Positions 44,007 through 53,098 of a stretch of 64,000 nucleotides of DNA are shown piece after piece (within the stretch, counting starts at the first letter, position 1; each line of letters begins with the position of its first letter). Position numbers and translations under genes: made by a program. The notes under the pieces are model-generated. The model ran no database searches. It worked only from the letters and a program-made list of their open reading frames with translations, and was not told where the DNA came from. Source of the stretch: Streptomyces sp. ERV7 (GTDB lineage Bacteria; Actinomycetota; Actinomycetes; Streptomycetales; Streptomycetaceae); the NCBI RefSeq assembly GCF_001653515.1, contig NZ_LYOY01000051.1, positions 1 through 64,000 on the forward strand. The letters are read 5' to 3'.

Positions 44007-45036
44007 CGAACGCCGGTCCGGGCCGGATCTCGCCGGTGTCCTGGTGCTGGGCGCCTGCGCGGGCTGGTCCCTGATCGCGGCGGCGGGCCGGGAGGCCAGA
44101 CCCGAGGGCGTGCTGCTGGCCGTGCTCGCGGTGGCCGCCGGATACGCGCTGGGCCGGATCAGCGGCAGTCTGGTGCCCGTGGCGGCGGCGACCTGCGCCG
44201 CGACCGCGGGCCTGCTGCTGGCGTACTTCTCCAGGGACGGAGTCCCTGGAGCCACCGTGGACCCGCTGCCGGGCCACATCGGCGTCTCCGCCGCGCTTCC
44301 CGCACTCGCCGCCGGGGCGGCCTGCTGCGGCGCCTGGGCGGCCCGTACGGCCGCGGTCCGCCTCGCGCTGCGACTGCTCGCCGTGGGGTGCGCGGGCACC
44401 GCCCTCGCGCTCGGCTCGGCGGCGGGCTGTGCGGCGGCGCTCGGCGTACTGCTGTGCTCCCTGGCAGCGGCCCGGATGCGGCACCGGACGGTGGGCCTCG
44501 CGGGGCTCGCGGCGGTCGCCGCCCTCGTGGCGGTGGGGTCGGTCGCCGTGGCCGAGGACGTACTGCCCGACGGGCTCACCGTCTCCCTCGAGGGCCAGCT
44601 GACGCCGGAGCGCGTGCTGCTGTGGCGGGACGCGGTGGACCTGGCCGAGGAGCATCCCGTGCGGGGCACCGGGCCCGACCGGTTCGGCGGTCTCAGCCCG
44701 GTGGCACGGCAGTCACCGGTCGCCGCCGGCAAGCCCCACTCCGCGCTGCTCCAGCAGGCGTCCGAGCAGGGCGCGGTGGGCGCCACGCTGCTCGGGGCCA
44801 CCTATGGCTGGATCCTGTACGCGCTGTGGCGCTCGCCCCGCGCCACACCGGTCGTGCTCACGGCGGGCGCCGCGCTCACCGCGCTGGCCGCGTTCGCCTG
44901 TGTCGGCAACGCGCTGAGCTTCACCCCGGTGACGATGGGCGCGGGCCTGCTGGCGGGCCTGGCCACCGCACGGCCGCCGGGGGACGGGCAGCAGGAGGCG
45001 GGGTGCGACACGGCCGTCGTCCACGCGCGGCGGTGA
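43975..45036 (+). CDS. O-antigen ligase/polymerase-like membrane protein (Wzy_C type)
   Basis: 353 residues with about nine hydrophobic helices. The family's functional loop is near residues 215-265: LTPERVLLWRDAVDLAEEHP, VRGTGPDRFGGL and KPHSALLQQASEQG. The Arg and His there are the residues expected for glycan polymerase/ligase activity. It likely handles a cell-wall or exported polysaccharide. ATG 43975 is the second-copy start of an 82-bp duplication; the first-copy ATG at 43893 leads into another frame and would compete for ribosomes. Divergent from lnt, with the GCACGATC cluster in between. Confidence 0.8.
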   Translation: MSAQTGRSAVPERRSGPDLAGVLVLGACAGWSLIAAAGREARPEGVLLAVLAVAAGYALGRISGSLVPVAAATCAATAGLLLAYFSRDGVPGATVDPLPGHIGVSAALPALAAGAACCGAWAARTAAVRLALRLLAVGCAGTALALGSAAGCAAALGVLLCSLAAARMRHRTVGLAGLAAVAALVAVGSVAVAEDVLPDGLTVSLEGQLTPERVLLWRDAVDLAEEHPVRGTGPDRFGGLSPVARQSPVAAGKPHSALLQQASEQGAVGATLLGATYGWILYALWRSPRATPVVLTAGAALTALAAFACVGNALSFTPVTMGAGLLAGLATARPPGDGQQEAGCDTAVVHARR

Positions 45037-45079
45037 CGCCGGTGGAGGTGATGCGTACGCGCGCGTGGGTGAGGTCGGC

Positions 45080-45130
45080 GTCGCCTACGTGGTGAGGTTC
45101 GCGTCGCATACGTATGGAGGTCGCATACGT
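45080..45130. repeat. Three GTCGC(A/C)TACGT repeats
   Basis: GTCGCCTACGT (45080), GTCGCATACGT (45103) and GTCGCATACGT (45120) occur in the 128-bp gap after the O-antigen-ligase-like gene. Spacing is irregular (23 and 17). A short GC-rich palindrome follows at 45155-45170. Confidence 0.5.
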
Positions 45131-45165
45131 ACGAAGGAGGGCGCCGGTGAGCGCCTCCGGAGGCG

Positions 45166-45744
45166 TCAGGCCTCGGCGTGCTTGGCGGCGCCGAGCAGGC
45201 GCAGCCGGTCGCGGATGACGCGGACCGCCGCCTCGGCGTCGTCCACCGTCACGGTGAAGACGCGGCCGTCCCCGAGCCGCAGCACCAGCCCCTCACCCCG
45301 GCGTACGACGACCGCTGTGCCCTTCTCCGGGCGCCAGCGGTAACCCCAGCCGCCCCACTGGCGCGGGGTGACGCGCGGCGCGAAGTCCGCGCCCACCACG
45401 TCGTCGAGCGAGATCCGGCGGCGCGGCAGGCCGATGTGGCCGCAGCGCACTTCGAGGGAGTCGTCGTCGACCTTCACGGCCACATGGACGAAGGCGAGCG
45501 TTCCGTAGATCACCAGGAGCCCGGCCGCGACGCAGCCGATCACCGACATGAGCAGCGGGGCGACGCCGGACGTCCACGTGGAGTCGACGGCCAGCTCGAC
45601 GCCGAGCGCCACACACGCCGCGCCTCCGGCGGCGAGCAGCCACTGGACGCGGTTGGTCGCGCGACCGGTCCAGATCGCCGGCTGCGGGGTGGCCACCGGG
45701 TCACCGCTGTCGTGCGCCGGGGGCTCGGGGGGGAATTCCCTCAT
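45166..45744 (-). CDS. Two-helix membrane protein with PH-like domain (DUF3093-like)
   Basis: 192 residues from ATG 45744; an in-frame start 45 bp upstream is possible. Two helices lie at about residues 35-60 and 65-90 (VIYGTLAFVHVAVKV). A cytoplasmic beta-rich domain follows with RCGHIGLPRRRISLDDVVGA, a Trp-rich turn QWGGWGYRWRPEKGTAVVVR and VFTVTVDDAEAAVRVI. The layout is that of actinobacterial DUF3093 / bacterial PH-domain proteins of unknown function. It stands alone and converges on the O-antigen-ligase-like gene. I assign no role. Confidence 0.82.
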   Translation of the reverse strand: MREFPPEPPAHDSGDPVATPQPAIWTGRATNRVQWLLAAGGAACVALGVELAVDSTWTSGVAPLLMSVIGCVAAGLLVIYGTLAFVHVAVKVDDDSLEVRCGHIGLPRRRISLDDVVGADFAPRVTPRQWGGWGYRWRPEKGTAVVVRRGEGLVLRLGDGRVFTVTVDDAEAAVRVIRDRLRLLGAAKHAEA

Positions 45745-45814
45745 GCTTAGCAGAGTACTCAGAATCCACAGAACCGACAGTGACGCCACTCTCAGTGAGC
45801 GGGGCCGCCCGCGG

Positions 45815-46600
45815 TCAGCGGGAGGCGGTGACCGTCTGCAGCAGTCGGCCTTCCGGGTAGCCGAGCGCGATGTCCGGAAGGACGCCGGTCCGGCCGTTGA
45901 GCAGCACGGTCACCGTGCCGGTGGGCGCCGCGTCGGGGTCGGCTTCCACACCGGCCCGGCGGAGCGCCTGGGCGGCGACGGCCGAGGCGCTGCCGTACAG
46001 GACGGGCGCGGCCAGGCCGGGCTGCCGCACTGCGTCGCGGACCCGCTCGGCGACCAGCTCGTAATGGGTGCAACCCAGGACGACACCCCTTACGTCCTTG
46101 GGGGTCCGCTCGGCCGCGGCGGCGATGGCCAGCTCGATGGCGGGCTCGTCGCCGTGCTCGATCGCGTCCGCGAGCCCGGGGCAGGGGACCTCGGAGACGT
46201 CGACGCCGTCGGCGAACTCACGGATAAGACCGCGCTGGTACGGGCTGCCGGTGGTGGCCGGGGTGGCCCAGATCGCGACGGGTCCGCCACTGGCGGCGGC
46301 CGGCTTGATCGCCGGTACGGTCCCGATCACCGGGATCCGCGGCTCCAGGTCGGCGCGCAGCGCCGGAAGCGCGCGCACCGAGGCGGTGTTGCAGGCCACG
46401 ATCAGGACGTCCGGACCGAGCTCGGCGGCGGCGCGCGCCACGGCGAGCGCGCGCTCGGTGACGTCCTCGGGCGTGCGGGGGCCCCACGGCATGCTGTCCG
46501 GGGCGGAGGAGAGGACAAGGTCGGCGTCCGGCCGCAGCCGGCGCACGACGGCGGCCGCCGCCAGCAGGCCGATTCCGGAGTCCATGAGCGCGATCTTCAC
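45815..46600 (-). CDS. Aspartate/glutamate racemase-superfamily protein
   Basis: 261 residues from GTG 46600. The glutamate-racemase-like fold shows VKIALMDSGIGLLAAAAVVR, the first catalytic Cys in VLIVACNTASVRALP, GTVPAIKPAA, and the second in GVVLGCTHYELVAERV. It should interconvert L- and D-Glu by two-base Cys chemistry. The N-terminal stretch (PDADLVLSSAPDSMPWGPRT) departs from classical MurI, where the first conserved Asp-Ser-Gly-xGG motif is stricter (here DSGIGLL). A MurI paralogue or a different amino-acid racemase is therefore possible. It diverges from the glycosyltransferase at 46659 with only 58 bp between. Confidence 0.85.
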   Translation of the reverse strand: MKIALMDSGIGLLAAAAVVRRLRPDADLVLSSAPDSMPWGPRTPEDVTERALAVARAAAELGPDVLIVACNTASVRALPALRADLEPRIPVIGTVPAIKPAAASGGPVAIWATPATTGSPYQRGLIREFADGVDVSEVPCPGLADAIEHGDEPAIELAIAAAAERTPKDVRGVVLGCTHYELVAERVRDAVRQPGLAAPVLYGSASAVAAQALRRAGVEADPDAAPTGTVTVLLNGRTGVLPDIALGYPEGRLLQTVTASR

Positions 46601-46658
46601 TCGGTCACCATAGTCGACCGCCCTTGCGCACCGGCTCAGGTGGTGCAGACTGCGGCGG

Positions 46659-47657
46659 ATGAGCGCCCTCGCATGGATCGCCGTGGTGTCCCTGGTCTGC
46701 TGGCTCTGGCTGCTGCTCGGACAGGGCTTCTTCTGGCGGACGGACCAGCGTCTGCCCGACCGTTCCGCCCCGGCCGACTGGCCGTATGTCGCCGTCGTCG
46801 TACCGGCCAGGGACGAGGCCCAGGTGTTGCCGCGCAGCCTGCCCACGCTGCTCGCCCAGGACTATCCGGGCGAGGCGGAGATCTTCCTGGTCGACGACGG
46901 GAGTTCGGACGGCACGGGTGAGCTGGCGCGGGCGCTCGCCGCGCGGGAGGAGTGCGCGCTGCCGCTGACCGTGGTCGAGCCGGGCGAGCCGGAGCCCGGC
47001 TGGACCGGGAAGCTGTGGGCGCTGCGCCACGGCATCGCGTCGGCACTCGCGCGAGAGCCCGAGTACCTGCTGCTCACCGACGCCGATATCGCCCATGAGC
47101 CGGACAGTCTGCGGGAGTTGGTGGCCGCGGCCCGCTCCAACGGGCTCGACCTGGTGTCGCAGATGGCCCGGCTGCGGGTGGCGAGCGGCTGGGAGCGCCT
47201 GGTGGTGCCGGCGTTCGTCTACTTCTTCGCGCAGCTGTACCCCTTCCGCTGGATCAACCGGCCGGGGGCGCGTACGGCGGCGGCCGCGGGCGGCTGCGTC
47301 CTGCTGCGGACGGAGGCGGCCGAGCGGGCGCGGATTCCGGAGTCGGTGCGCCAGGCGGTCATCGACGACGTGTCGGTGGCGCGCGCGGTGAGCAGCTCGG
47401 GCGGGCGGATCTGGCTGGGGCTCGCGGAGCGCGTGGACAGCGTGCGCCCCTATCCGCGCCTCGCCGACCTCTGGCGCATGATCGCCCGCAGCGCCTACGC
47501 CCAGCTCCGGCACAGCCCGCTCCTGCTGCTCGGGACGGTCGTGGGGCTCGCGCTCATCTATCTCGCGCCGCCGGTCGCGCTCTTCGCCGGGATGGCGCGG
47601 GAGGACGCCGTGGCGGCCGGGCGCCGTACGGCGAGGGCGCGGGGCCGGTTAGTCTGA
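46659..47657 (+). CDS. Family 2 glycosyltransferase (HpnB-like), C-terminus apparently truncated
   Basis: 332 residues. One N-terminal helix (1-24) is followed by a GT-A domain with VVVPARDEAQVLPRSL, IFLVDDGSSDGTGELAR, LLTDADIAHEPDSLRE and the acceptor-site pair VIDDVSVARAV. The sequence follows hopanoid-associated glycosyltransferase HpnB into the first C-terminal helix (LLLGTVVGLALIYLAPPVAL). It then changes at about 47595 to a basic Arg/Ala tail (AAGRRTARARGRLV). Family members continue with two more helices and are nearer 380 residues, so I infer loss of about 50 residues. It may transfer a sugar to a lipid. No hopanoid genes are nearby. Confidence 0.8.
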   Translation: MSALAWIAVVSLVCWLWLLLGQGFFWRTDQRLPDRSAPADWPYVAVVVPARDEAQVLPRSLPTLLAQDYPGEAEIFLVDDGSSDGTGELARALAAREECALPLTVVEPGEPEPGWTGKLWALRHGIASALAREPEYLLLTDADIAHEPDSLRELVAAARSNGLDLVSQMARLRVASGWERLVVPAFVYFFAQLYPFRWINRPGARTAAAAGGCVLLRTEAAERARIPESVRQAVIDDVSVARAVSSSGGRIWLGLAERVDSVRPYPRLADLWRMIARSAYAQLRHSPLLLLGTVVGLALIYLAPPVALFAGMAREDAVAAGRRTARARGRLV

Positions 47658-47694
47658 CCCCCGTCAAAAACGCACCAAGATAGGGGTGGACCCA

Positions 47695-47907
47695 GTGGCG
47701 GACATCGAAGAGGCCCGCAAGGCGTTCGCGCGGCTCGACGTCGACGGCAACGGCGAGGTGACGGCGACGGAGTACAAGCAGGTCATGGCCCAGCTGGGCG
47801 ACTTCCACGTCACCGAGACCGTGGCCCAGGCCATCATCAGGGCCAAGGACGCCAACGGCGACGGCAAGCTCTCCTTCGAGGAGTTCTGGGCGTCCCTCGA
47901 CAAGTGA
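47695..47907 (+). CDS. cabC: Two-EF-hand calcium-binding protein (CabC-like)
   Basis: 70 residues from GTG 47695 (AGGGG upstream). Two canonical EF-hand loops: DVDGNGEVTATE and DANGDGKLSFEE, each with acidic residues at positions 1, 3, 5 and 12. There is no signal peptide. Size and sequence match Streptomyces CabC, a cytoplasmic calcium buffer that influences aerial hyphae and spore formation. In S. coelicolor cabC lies near the glycine-cleavage genes, as it does here, which supports the name. It is followed by a terminator at 47920-47949. Confidence 0.9.
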   Translation: MADIEEARKAFARLDVDGNGEVTATEYKQVMAQLGDFHVTETVAQAIIRAKDANGDGKLSFEEFWASLDK

Positions 47908-47919
47908 CCCCGAACCCGC

Positions 47920-47949
47920 CCGCCGGCCCGCTGTGACGGGGGCCGGCGG
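47920..47949 (+). terminator. Terminator after cabC
   Basis: CCGCCGGCCC (47920-47929) pairs with GGGCCGGCGG (47940-47949) around a 10-base loop, 12 bp after the stop. Confidence 0.75.
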
Positions 47950-48083
47950 ACGACGTTCCCCACCGGGCCCCGCGGCTCCGCCGACGCGACGCGCCGCCCG
48001 TACCGCCATCCCGCGTGACCGCCGACGGTGCCGTCCCCCGTCGCGGCGAACCGCAGGGCGGACCAGGTGATTCCGCGATGTCA
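47950..48083. other. Gap without recognised feature
   Basis: No coding frame, promoter or repeat was recognised here. It is bounded by the cabC terminator and the end of an AIR-synthase fragment. Confidence 0.4.
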
Positions 48084-48645
48084 TCAAGACCGATCGCGCG
48101 ATCGGACCAACTGGAGTCGCTCACATGTCGATATGCGAAACGACTCCGGCGGCATGGTCGCCTTGAGCCCGTCCGAGGTGTCCTGGCAGGCCGTCGCGTA
48201 CGCCTTCGCACCGAGGATCCTTCCCTCGGCGACGCGTGCCCGAGGGCGCTTCCAGCCGTCCAGGAGCCGTCGCTCGACCTCCTCGGGGAGGCTCTTCTCG
48301 AAGGTGTCCCGCCGGGGGAAGTAGGCCACGGCCGCGCCGAGGAGCCCGCAGGGGCCGGTCACACAGAGCAGATCACCCGGGCGGGCGCCGCTCCGCATCA
48401 GCGCGCTCCCCGGTCTGCAGACGCCGAACGCGGTGGCCGAGAGGATGATCCGTTCGGCGTTCCCGATGTCGCCGCCGACGTTCAGCGTGCCGCAGTCCGT
48501 ACAGCCCTGGTGGATGCCCGCCATCACCTCACGGAACTCCGCGTCGTCCACCTCCTGGGGATAGCGGACCACGCTCAGCAGACCGATCGGGGTGGCTCCC
48601 ATGGCGGCGATGTCGCTGATGTTGGCGACGGCCAGGTAGTGGTCT
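48084..48645 (-). pseudogene. Internal fragment of a ThiL/AIR-synthase-related protein
   Basis: On the minus strand the frame reads GDHYLAVANISDIAAMGATP, then IGLLSVVRYPQEVDDAEFRE, NVGGDIGNAERIILSATAFG, PGDLLCVTGPCGLLGAAVAY and ATACQDTSDGLKATM. These are consecutive motifs of the PurM/ThiL ATP-binding fold. The N-terminal substrate segment (before GDHYLA, about 48645) and the last part of the C-terminal domain (after about 48155, where sequence becomes PPESFRISTCERLQ) are both missing. It is cut at both ends and lies tightly against sdaA. The original enzyme could be a thiamine-phosphate-kinase-like or specialised-metabolism AIR synthase. Confidence 0.72.
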
Positions 48646-48680
48646 CCCCGCCGCCGCCCTGCCGGAGCGCTACGCCGCCG

Positions 48681-50051
48681 TCAGCACTCGATGATGTTCA
48701 CGGCCAGGCCGCCGCGGGCGGTCTCCTTGTACTTGACCGACATGTCCGCGCCGGTCTCCTTCATGGTCTTGATGACCTTGTCCAGGGACACCTTGTGGCT
48801 GCCGTCGCCGCGCATCGCCATCTTCGCGGCCGTGACGGCCTTGACCGCCGCCATGCCGTTGCGCTCGATGCACGGGATCTGGACCAGGCCGCCGACCGGG
48901 TCGCAGGTCAGGCCCAGGTTGTGCTCCATGCCGATCTCCGCGGCGTTCTCGACCTGCTCGGGGGTGCCGCCCAGGACCTCGGCCAGGGCGCCCGCCGCCA
49001 TCGAGCAGGCCGAGCCGACCTCGCCCTGGCAGCCGACCTCGGCGCCGGAGATCGAGGCGTTCTCCTTGAAGAGCATGCCGATGGCGCCGGCCGCCAGCAG
49101 GAAGCGCACCACGCCCTCGTCGTCCGCGCCGGGCACGAAGTTCATGTAGTAGTGCAGCACGGCCGGGATGATGCCCGCGGCGCCGTTGGTGGGCGCGGTG
49201 ACCACACGGCCGCCCGCCGCGTTCTCCTCGTTCACCGCCATCGCGTACAGCGTCGCCCACTCCATCGCGTGCGCGTCCGGGTTGCCCTCGGCGCGCAGCT
49301 GGCGGGCGGTGGTGGCGGCGCGGCGGCGGACCTTCAGGCCGCCCGGCAGGATGCCCTCGCGGGACATGCCGCGCGAGACGCACGCCTGCATCACGCGCCA
49401 GATCTCAAGGAGCCCGGTACGGATCTCGTCCTCGGTGCGCCAGGCCTTCTCGTTCTCCAGCATCATCGCGGAGATCGACAGACCGGTCTCCTTGGCGAGG
49501 CGCAGCAGCTCGTCACCGGTGCGGAAGGGGTACTTCAGGACCGTGTCGTCCGGCACGATCGGGTTCTCCCCGGCCACCGCGTCCTCGTCGACGACGAAGC
49601 CGCCGCCGACCGAGTAGTACGTCTTCTCCAGGACCGGCGCGCCCTCGCTGTCGTACGCGAAGATCGTCATGCCGTTGGCGTGGTACGGCAGCGCCTTGCG
49701 GCGGTGCAGGATCAGGTCCTCGTCGAAGTCGAAGGGGATCTCGTGGGCGCCGAGCAGGTTGATCCGCCCGTCCGCCTTGATCCGCTCCACCTGCTCGTCG
49801 GCGCTCTCCACGTCGACCGTGCGCGGAGAGTTGCCCTCCAGGCCGAGGAGGACGGCCTTGGGGGTGCCATGGCCGTGGCCGGTGGCGCCCAGCGAGCCGT
49901 ACAGCTCGGCCCGTATCGAGGCGGTGTGGGCCAGCAGGCCCTCGTTCTTCAGGCGGCGCGCGAACATCCGGGCAGCGCGCATCGGGCCGACCGTGTGGGA
50001 GCTGGACGGGCCGATGCCGATCGAGAACAGGTCGAAGACCGAGATGGCCAC
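48681..50051 (-). CDS. sdaA: L-serine dehydratase (iron-sulfur, single-chain)
   Basis: 456 residues from GTG 50051, with AAGGAG six bases upstream; the longer frame to 50144 would cover the leader. The beta domain begins [20 protein letters not shown]. The catalytic alpha domain carries [18 protein letters not shown] and the [4Fe-4S] cysteines in [27 protein letters not shown] and [10 protein letters not shown]. The protein ends in Cys, as in enzymes where the C-terminal Cys tail caps the cluster. It deaminates serine to pyruvate and ammonia. It is last in the gcvT-gcvH-glyA order, so glycine-derived serine can be burned. A terminator at 50131-50172 separates it from glyA. Confidence 0.97.
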   Translation of the reverse strand: MAISVFDLFSIGIGPSSSHTVGPMRAARMFARRLKNEGLLAHTASIRAELYGSLGATGHGHGTPKAVLLGLEGNSPRTVDVESADEQVERIKADGRINLLGAHEIPFDFDEDLILHRRKALPYHANGMTIFAYDSEGAPVLEKTYYSVGGGFVVDEDAVAGENPIVPDDTVLKYPFRTGDELLRLAKETGLSISAMMLENEKAWRTEDEIRTGLLEIWRVMQACVSRGMSREGILPGGLKVRRRAATTARQLRAEGNPDAHAMEWATLYAMAVNEENAAGGRVVTAPTNGAAGIIPAVLHYYMNFVPGADDEGVVRFLLAAGAIGMLFKENASISGAEVGCQGEVGSACSMAAGALAEVLGGTPEQVENAAEIGMEHNLGLTCDPVGGLVQIPCIERNGMAAVKAVTAAKMAMRGDGSHKVSLDKVIKTMKETGADMSVKYKETARGGLAVNIIEC

Positions 50052-50130
50052 GAGAGACTCCTTGGAGAGGTAGACGCCGTTGTCTGCCAGGTGGTGCAGA
50101 GCGAGCAGGTGAAACGGGCGGTGCAAGGGT

Positions 50131-50172
50131 TCGGGGCACCGCACTCACTGTCCAGTGTGCGCGGTGCCCCGA
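50131..50172 (-). terminator. Terminator between glyA and sdaA
   Basis: TCGGGGCACCGC (50131-50142) pairs perfectly with GCGGTGCCCCGA (50161-50172) around an 18-base loop, 29 bp after the glyA stop. Confidence 0.8.
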
Positions 50173-50200
50173 AGGTTCGTACGAATAAAAGGGTACGAAA

Positions 50201-51478
50201 CTACTTCAGGCCGGGGTACAGCGGGTGCTTCGCGGCCAGGGCCGAGACCCGGGCGGCGAGGGCGTCCTTGTCAGAACCCCCGAAGGGAGAGGCAGCCTTC
50301 AGCGTCTCGGCGATGATGTCGGCGACCTCACGGAAGTCGTCCGCGCCGAAACCGCGGGTGGCCAGCGCCGGGGTGCCGATCCGCAGGCCCGAGGTGGTCA
50401 TCGGGGGCCGCGGGTCGTTCGGGACGGCGTTGCGGTTGACCGTGATGCCGACCTCGTGGAGGCGGTCCTCGGCCTGCTGGCCGTCGAGCTCGGAGTTGCG
50501 CAGGTCCACCAGGACCAGGTGCACATCCGTGCCGCCGGACAGGACCGAGACGCCGTGCGCGGTGACGTCGTCCTGGACCAGGCGCTCGGCCAGGATACGG
50601 GCGCCGTCCAGGGTGCGCTGCTGGCGCTCCTTGAACTCCTCGGAGGCCGCGACCTTGAAGGACACCGCCTTGGCCGCGATCACGTGCTCCAGGGGGCCGC
50701 CCTGGAAGCCCGGGAAGACCGCGGAGTTCAGCTTCTTCGCGAAGTCCTTGTTCCGGGCCAGGATGATGCCGCCGCGCGGGCCGCCGAGCGTCTTGTGCGT
50801 GGTGGAGGTGACCACGTCCGCGAACGGCACCGGGTTCGGGTGCAGCCCGGCCGCGACCAGGCCGGCGAAGTGCGCCATGTCGACCCACAGGAGGGCCTCG
50901 ACCTCGTCCGCGATGCGGCGGAACTCGGCGAAGTCCAGCTGCCGCGGGTACGCGGACCAGCCCGCGATGATCACCTTGGGGCGGTGCTCCTTGGCCAGGC
51001 GCTCGACCTCGGCCATGTCGACCAGACCGGCCTCGTCGACGTGGTACGGGACCACGTTGAACTGCTTGCCGGAGAAGTTCAGGCGCATGCCGTGGGTGAG
51101 GTGGCCGCCGTGCGCCAGGTCCAGGCCGAGGATCGTGTCGCCGGGCTGGGCGATCGCGAAGAGGGCGGCCTGGTTGGCGGAGGCGCCGGAGTGCGGCTGG
51201 ACGTTGGCGTACTCCGCGCCGAACAGGTCCTTGACGCGGTCGATCGCGATCTGCTCGGTCACGTCGACGTGCTCGCAGCCGCCGTAGTAGCGGCGTCCCG
51301 GGTAGCCCTCGGCGTACTTGTTGGTGAGGACCGTGCCCTGGGCCTCCATGACCGCGACCGGAGCGAAGTTCTCCGAGGCGATCATTTCGAGGGTGGACTG
51401 CTGACGGTTCAGCTCGGCGTCGACGGCCGCGGCGACGTCCGGGTCGAGCTCGTGGAGGGGCTGGTTCAGAAGCGACAT
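50201..51478 (-). CDS. glyA: Serine hydroxymethyltransferase
   Basis: 425 residues, full length. The PLP-binding Lys is in [20 protein letters not shown]. Substrate and cofactor residues appear in [40 protein letters not shown] and [15 protein letters not shown]. It interconverts serine and glycine with tetrahydrofolate, working with the glycine-cleavage genes just upstream. ATG 51478 is 25 bp after gcvH on the same strand. Placed behind the glycine riboswitch, it should be switched on by glycine along with gcvT and gcvH. It is followed by a terminator that limits read-through to sdaA. Confidence 0.98.
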   Translation of the reverse strand: MSLLNQPLHELDPDVAAAVDAELNRQQSTLEMIASENFAPVAVMEAQGTVLTNKYAEGYPGRRYYGGCEHVDVTEQIAIDRVKDLFGAEYANVQPHSGASANQAALFAIAQPGDTILGLDLAHGGHLTHGMRLNFSGKQFNVVPYHVDEAGLVDMAEVERLAKEHRPKVIIAGWSAYPRQLDFAEFRRIADEVEALLWVDMAHFAGLVAAGLHPNPVPFADVVTSTTHKTLGGPRGGIILARNKDFAKKLNSAVFPGFQGGPLEHVIAAKAVSFKVAASEEFKERQQRTLDGARILAERLVQDDVTAHGVSVLSGGTDVHLVLVDLRNSELDGQQAEDRLHEVGITVNRNAVPNDPRPPMTTSGLRIGTPALATRGFGADDFREVADIIAETLKAASPFGGSDKDALAARVSALAAKHPLYPGLK

Positions 51479-51502
51479 CAGAAGATCCCTGGAGGTCGTG
51501 GG

Positions 51503-51880
51503 TCAGCCGGCGGTGAAGGCGGTGTACTCGTCGGAGGAGAGCAGGTCGTCCGGCTCGCCATCGATCTTCACCTTGAACAGCCAGCCGCCCTCGAAGGGGG
51601 CGGAGTTCACCAGCGACGGGTCGTCGACGACGTCCTGGTTGGCCGCGACGACCTCGCCCGTGACCGGGGAGTACAGGTCGCTGACCGACTTGGTCGACTC
51701 CAGCTCGCCGCAGGTCTCGCCCGCGGTCACCGTGTCACCGACCGCCGGGAGCTGGACGAACACCACGTCACCGAGCGCGTTGGCCGCGTGCTCCGTGATG
51801 CCGACCGTCGAGACGCCCTCCTCGGCGACCGACAGCCACTCGTGCTCCTTGCTGTAACGCAGCTGCTGGGGGTTGCTCAT
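51503..51880 (-). CDS. gcvH: Glycine cleavage system H protein
   Basis: 125 residues. The lipoyl-attachment Lys64 sits in [20 protein letters not shown], within the usual biotinyl-lipoyl fold ([39 protein letters not shown]). It carries the aminomethyl intermediate among the P, T and L proteins. It lies between gcvT and glyA, all on the minus strand, with 69 bp to gcvT. gcvP is not in this window and must be elsewhere. Confidence 0.98.
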   Translation of the reverse strand: MSNPQQLRYSKEHEWLSVAEEGVSTVGITEHAANALGDVVFVQLPAVGDTVTAGETCGELESTKSVSDLYSPVTGEVVAANQDVVDDPSLVNSAPFEGGWLFKVKIDGEPDDLLSSDEYTAFTAG

Positions 51881-51949
51881 GACCTGAATTCTCCTGTACG
51901 AGGGGGAGTGGTGGTGAACGGAAAAGTCATGCGGTGCGTGTGCGAGGGG

Positions 51950-53065
51950 TCACTTCTGGCGCTTGTAGAACGGCAGCGCCACGACCTCGTACGGCTCATG
52001 CGTACCGCGAATGTCCACGCCGACGCCGGAGGTGCCCGGTGCGGCGTGCGCGGCGTCCACGTACGCCATGGCGATCGGCTTGCCGAGGGTCGGGGACGGG
52101 GCGCCCGAGGTGATCTCGCCGACGACCTGGCCGTCGGCCACCACGGAGAACCCGGCGCGCGGCACCCGGCGGCCCTCGGCGATCAGGCCGACCAGCTTGC
52201 GCGGGGCCCGGGCGGCGGCGCGCTCGGCGGCGGCCTCCAGGGCGGCGCGCCCCACGAAGTCGCCCTCCTTCTCGAACTTCACGACCCGGCCGAGCCCCGC
52301 GTCGAACGGGGTGAGCGCGGTGGTCAGCTCGTGCCCGTACAGCGGCATGCCCGCCTCCAGGCGCAGCGTGTCGCGGCAGGACAGACCGCACGGCACCAGG
52401 CCCGCGTCCTTGCCCGCCTCGGTGAGCGCCTGCCACAGCTTCTCGGCGTCGGCCGGGGCCACGAAGAGCTCGAAGCCGTCCTCACCGGTGTAGCCCGTAC
52501 GGGCGATCAGCGCCGGGACGCCGGCCACGGTGCCGGGCAGGCCCGCGTAGTACTTCAGGCCGTCCAGGTCGGCGTCGGTGAGCGACTTCAGGATGCCGGG
52601 GGACTCGGGGCCCTGGACGGCGAGCAGCGCGTACGCGTCCCGGTCGTCGCGCACCTCGACGCCCTCGAAGCCGGCCGCGCGCTCGGTGATCGCGTCCAGG
52701 ACGACCTGGGCGTTGCCCGCGTTGGCGACGACCATGTACTCGTCCTCGCCGAGGCGGTACACGATCAGGTCGTCGACGATGCCGCCGTCCTCCTGGCAGA
52801 TCATCGTGTAGCGGGCGCGGCCCACGCCGATGGTGCTCATGTTGCCGACCAGCGCGTAGTCCAGCGCCCGCACGGCCTGCGGGCCGGTGACGGTGATCTC
52901 GCCCATGTGGGAGAGGTCGAAGAGACCGGCCCTGGTGCGGACGGCGGTGTGCTCGTCGCGCTCGCTGCCGTAGCGCAGCGGCATGTCCCAGCCGGCGAAG
53001 TCGGTCATGGTCGCGCCCAGCGAACGGTGCGTTGCGTCAAGGGCGGTGAGACGGGGATTGCTCAT
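51950..53065 (-). CDS. gcvT: Glycine cleavage system aminomethyltransferase (T protein)
   Basis: 371 residues, normal length. GCV_T folate-binding domain: LGATMTDFAGWDMPLRYGSE, AGLFDLSHMGEITVTGPQAV and GYTGEDGFELFVAP. C-terminal barrel: ITSGAPSPTLGKPIAMAYVD ending in ALPFYKRQK. It transfers the methylene unit from the lipoylated H protein to tetrahydrofolate and releases ammonia. It is the first gene of the riboswitch-controlled set; its ATG at 53065 lies about 35 bp after the aptamers. Confidence 0.98.
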   Translation of the reverse strand: MSNPRLTALDATHRSLGATMTDFAGWDMPLRYGSERDEHTAVRTRAGLFDLSHMGEITVTGPQAVRALDYALVGNMSTIGVGRARYTMICQEDGGIVDDLIVYRLGEDEYMVVANAGNAQVVLDAITERAAGFEGVEVRDDRDAYALLAVQGPESPGILKSLTDADLDGLKYYAGLPGTVAGVPALIARTGYTGEDGFELFVAPADAEKLWQALTEAGKDAGLVPCGLSCRDTLRLEAGMPLYGHELTTALTPFDAGLGRVVKFEKEGDFVGRAALEAAAERAAARAPRKLVGLIAEGRRVPRAGFSVVADGQVVGEITSGAPSPTLGKPIAMAYVDAAHAAPGTSGVGVDIRGTHEPYEVVALPFYKRQK

Positions 53066-53098
53066 GAGGGTGTGGCTCCCAGGGCATGACGGCGAGGA

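Noticed and set aside
43893-45095. 400-residue frame starting at the first-copy ATG of the 82-bp duplication
   Set aside because: After the duplicated start it runs out of frame with the membrane protein and becomes Arg/Gly-rich; only the second-copy start gives a sensible protein.
48015-51287. 1090-residue plus-strand frame over sdaA and glyA
   Set aside because: Antisense shadow of well-recognised enzymes on the minus strand; no motifs of its own.
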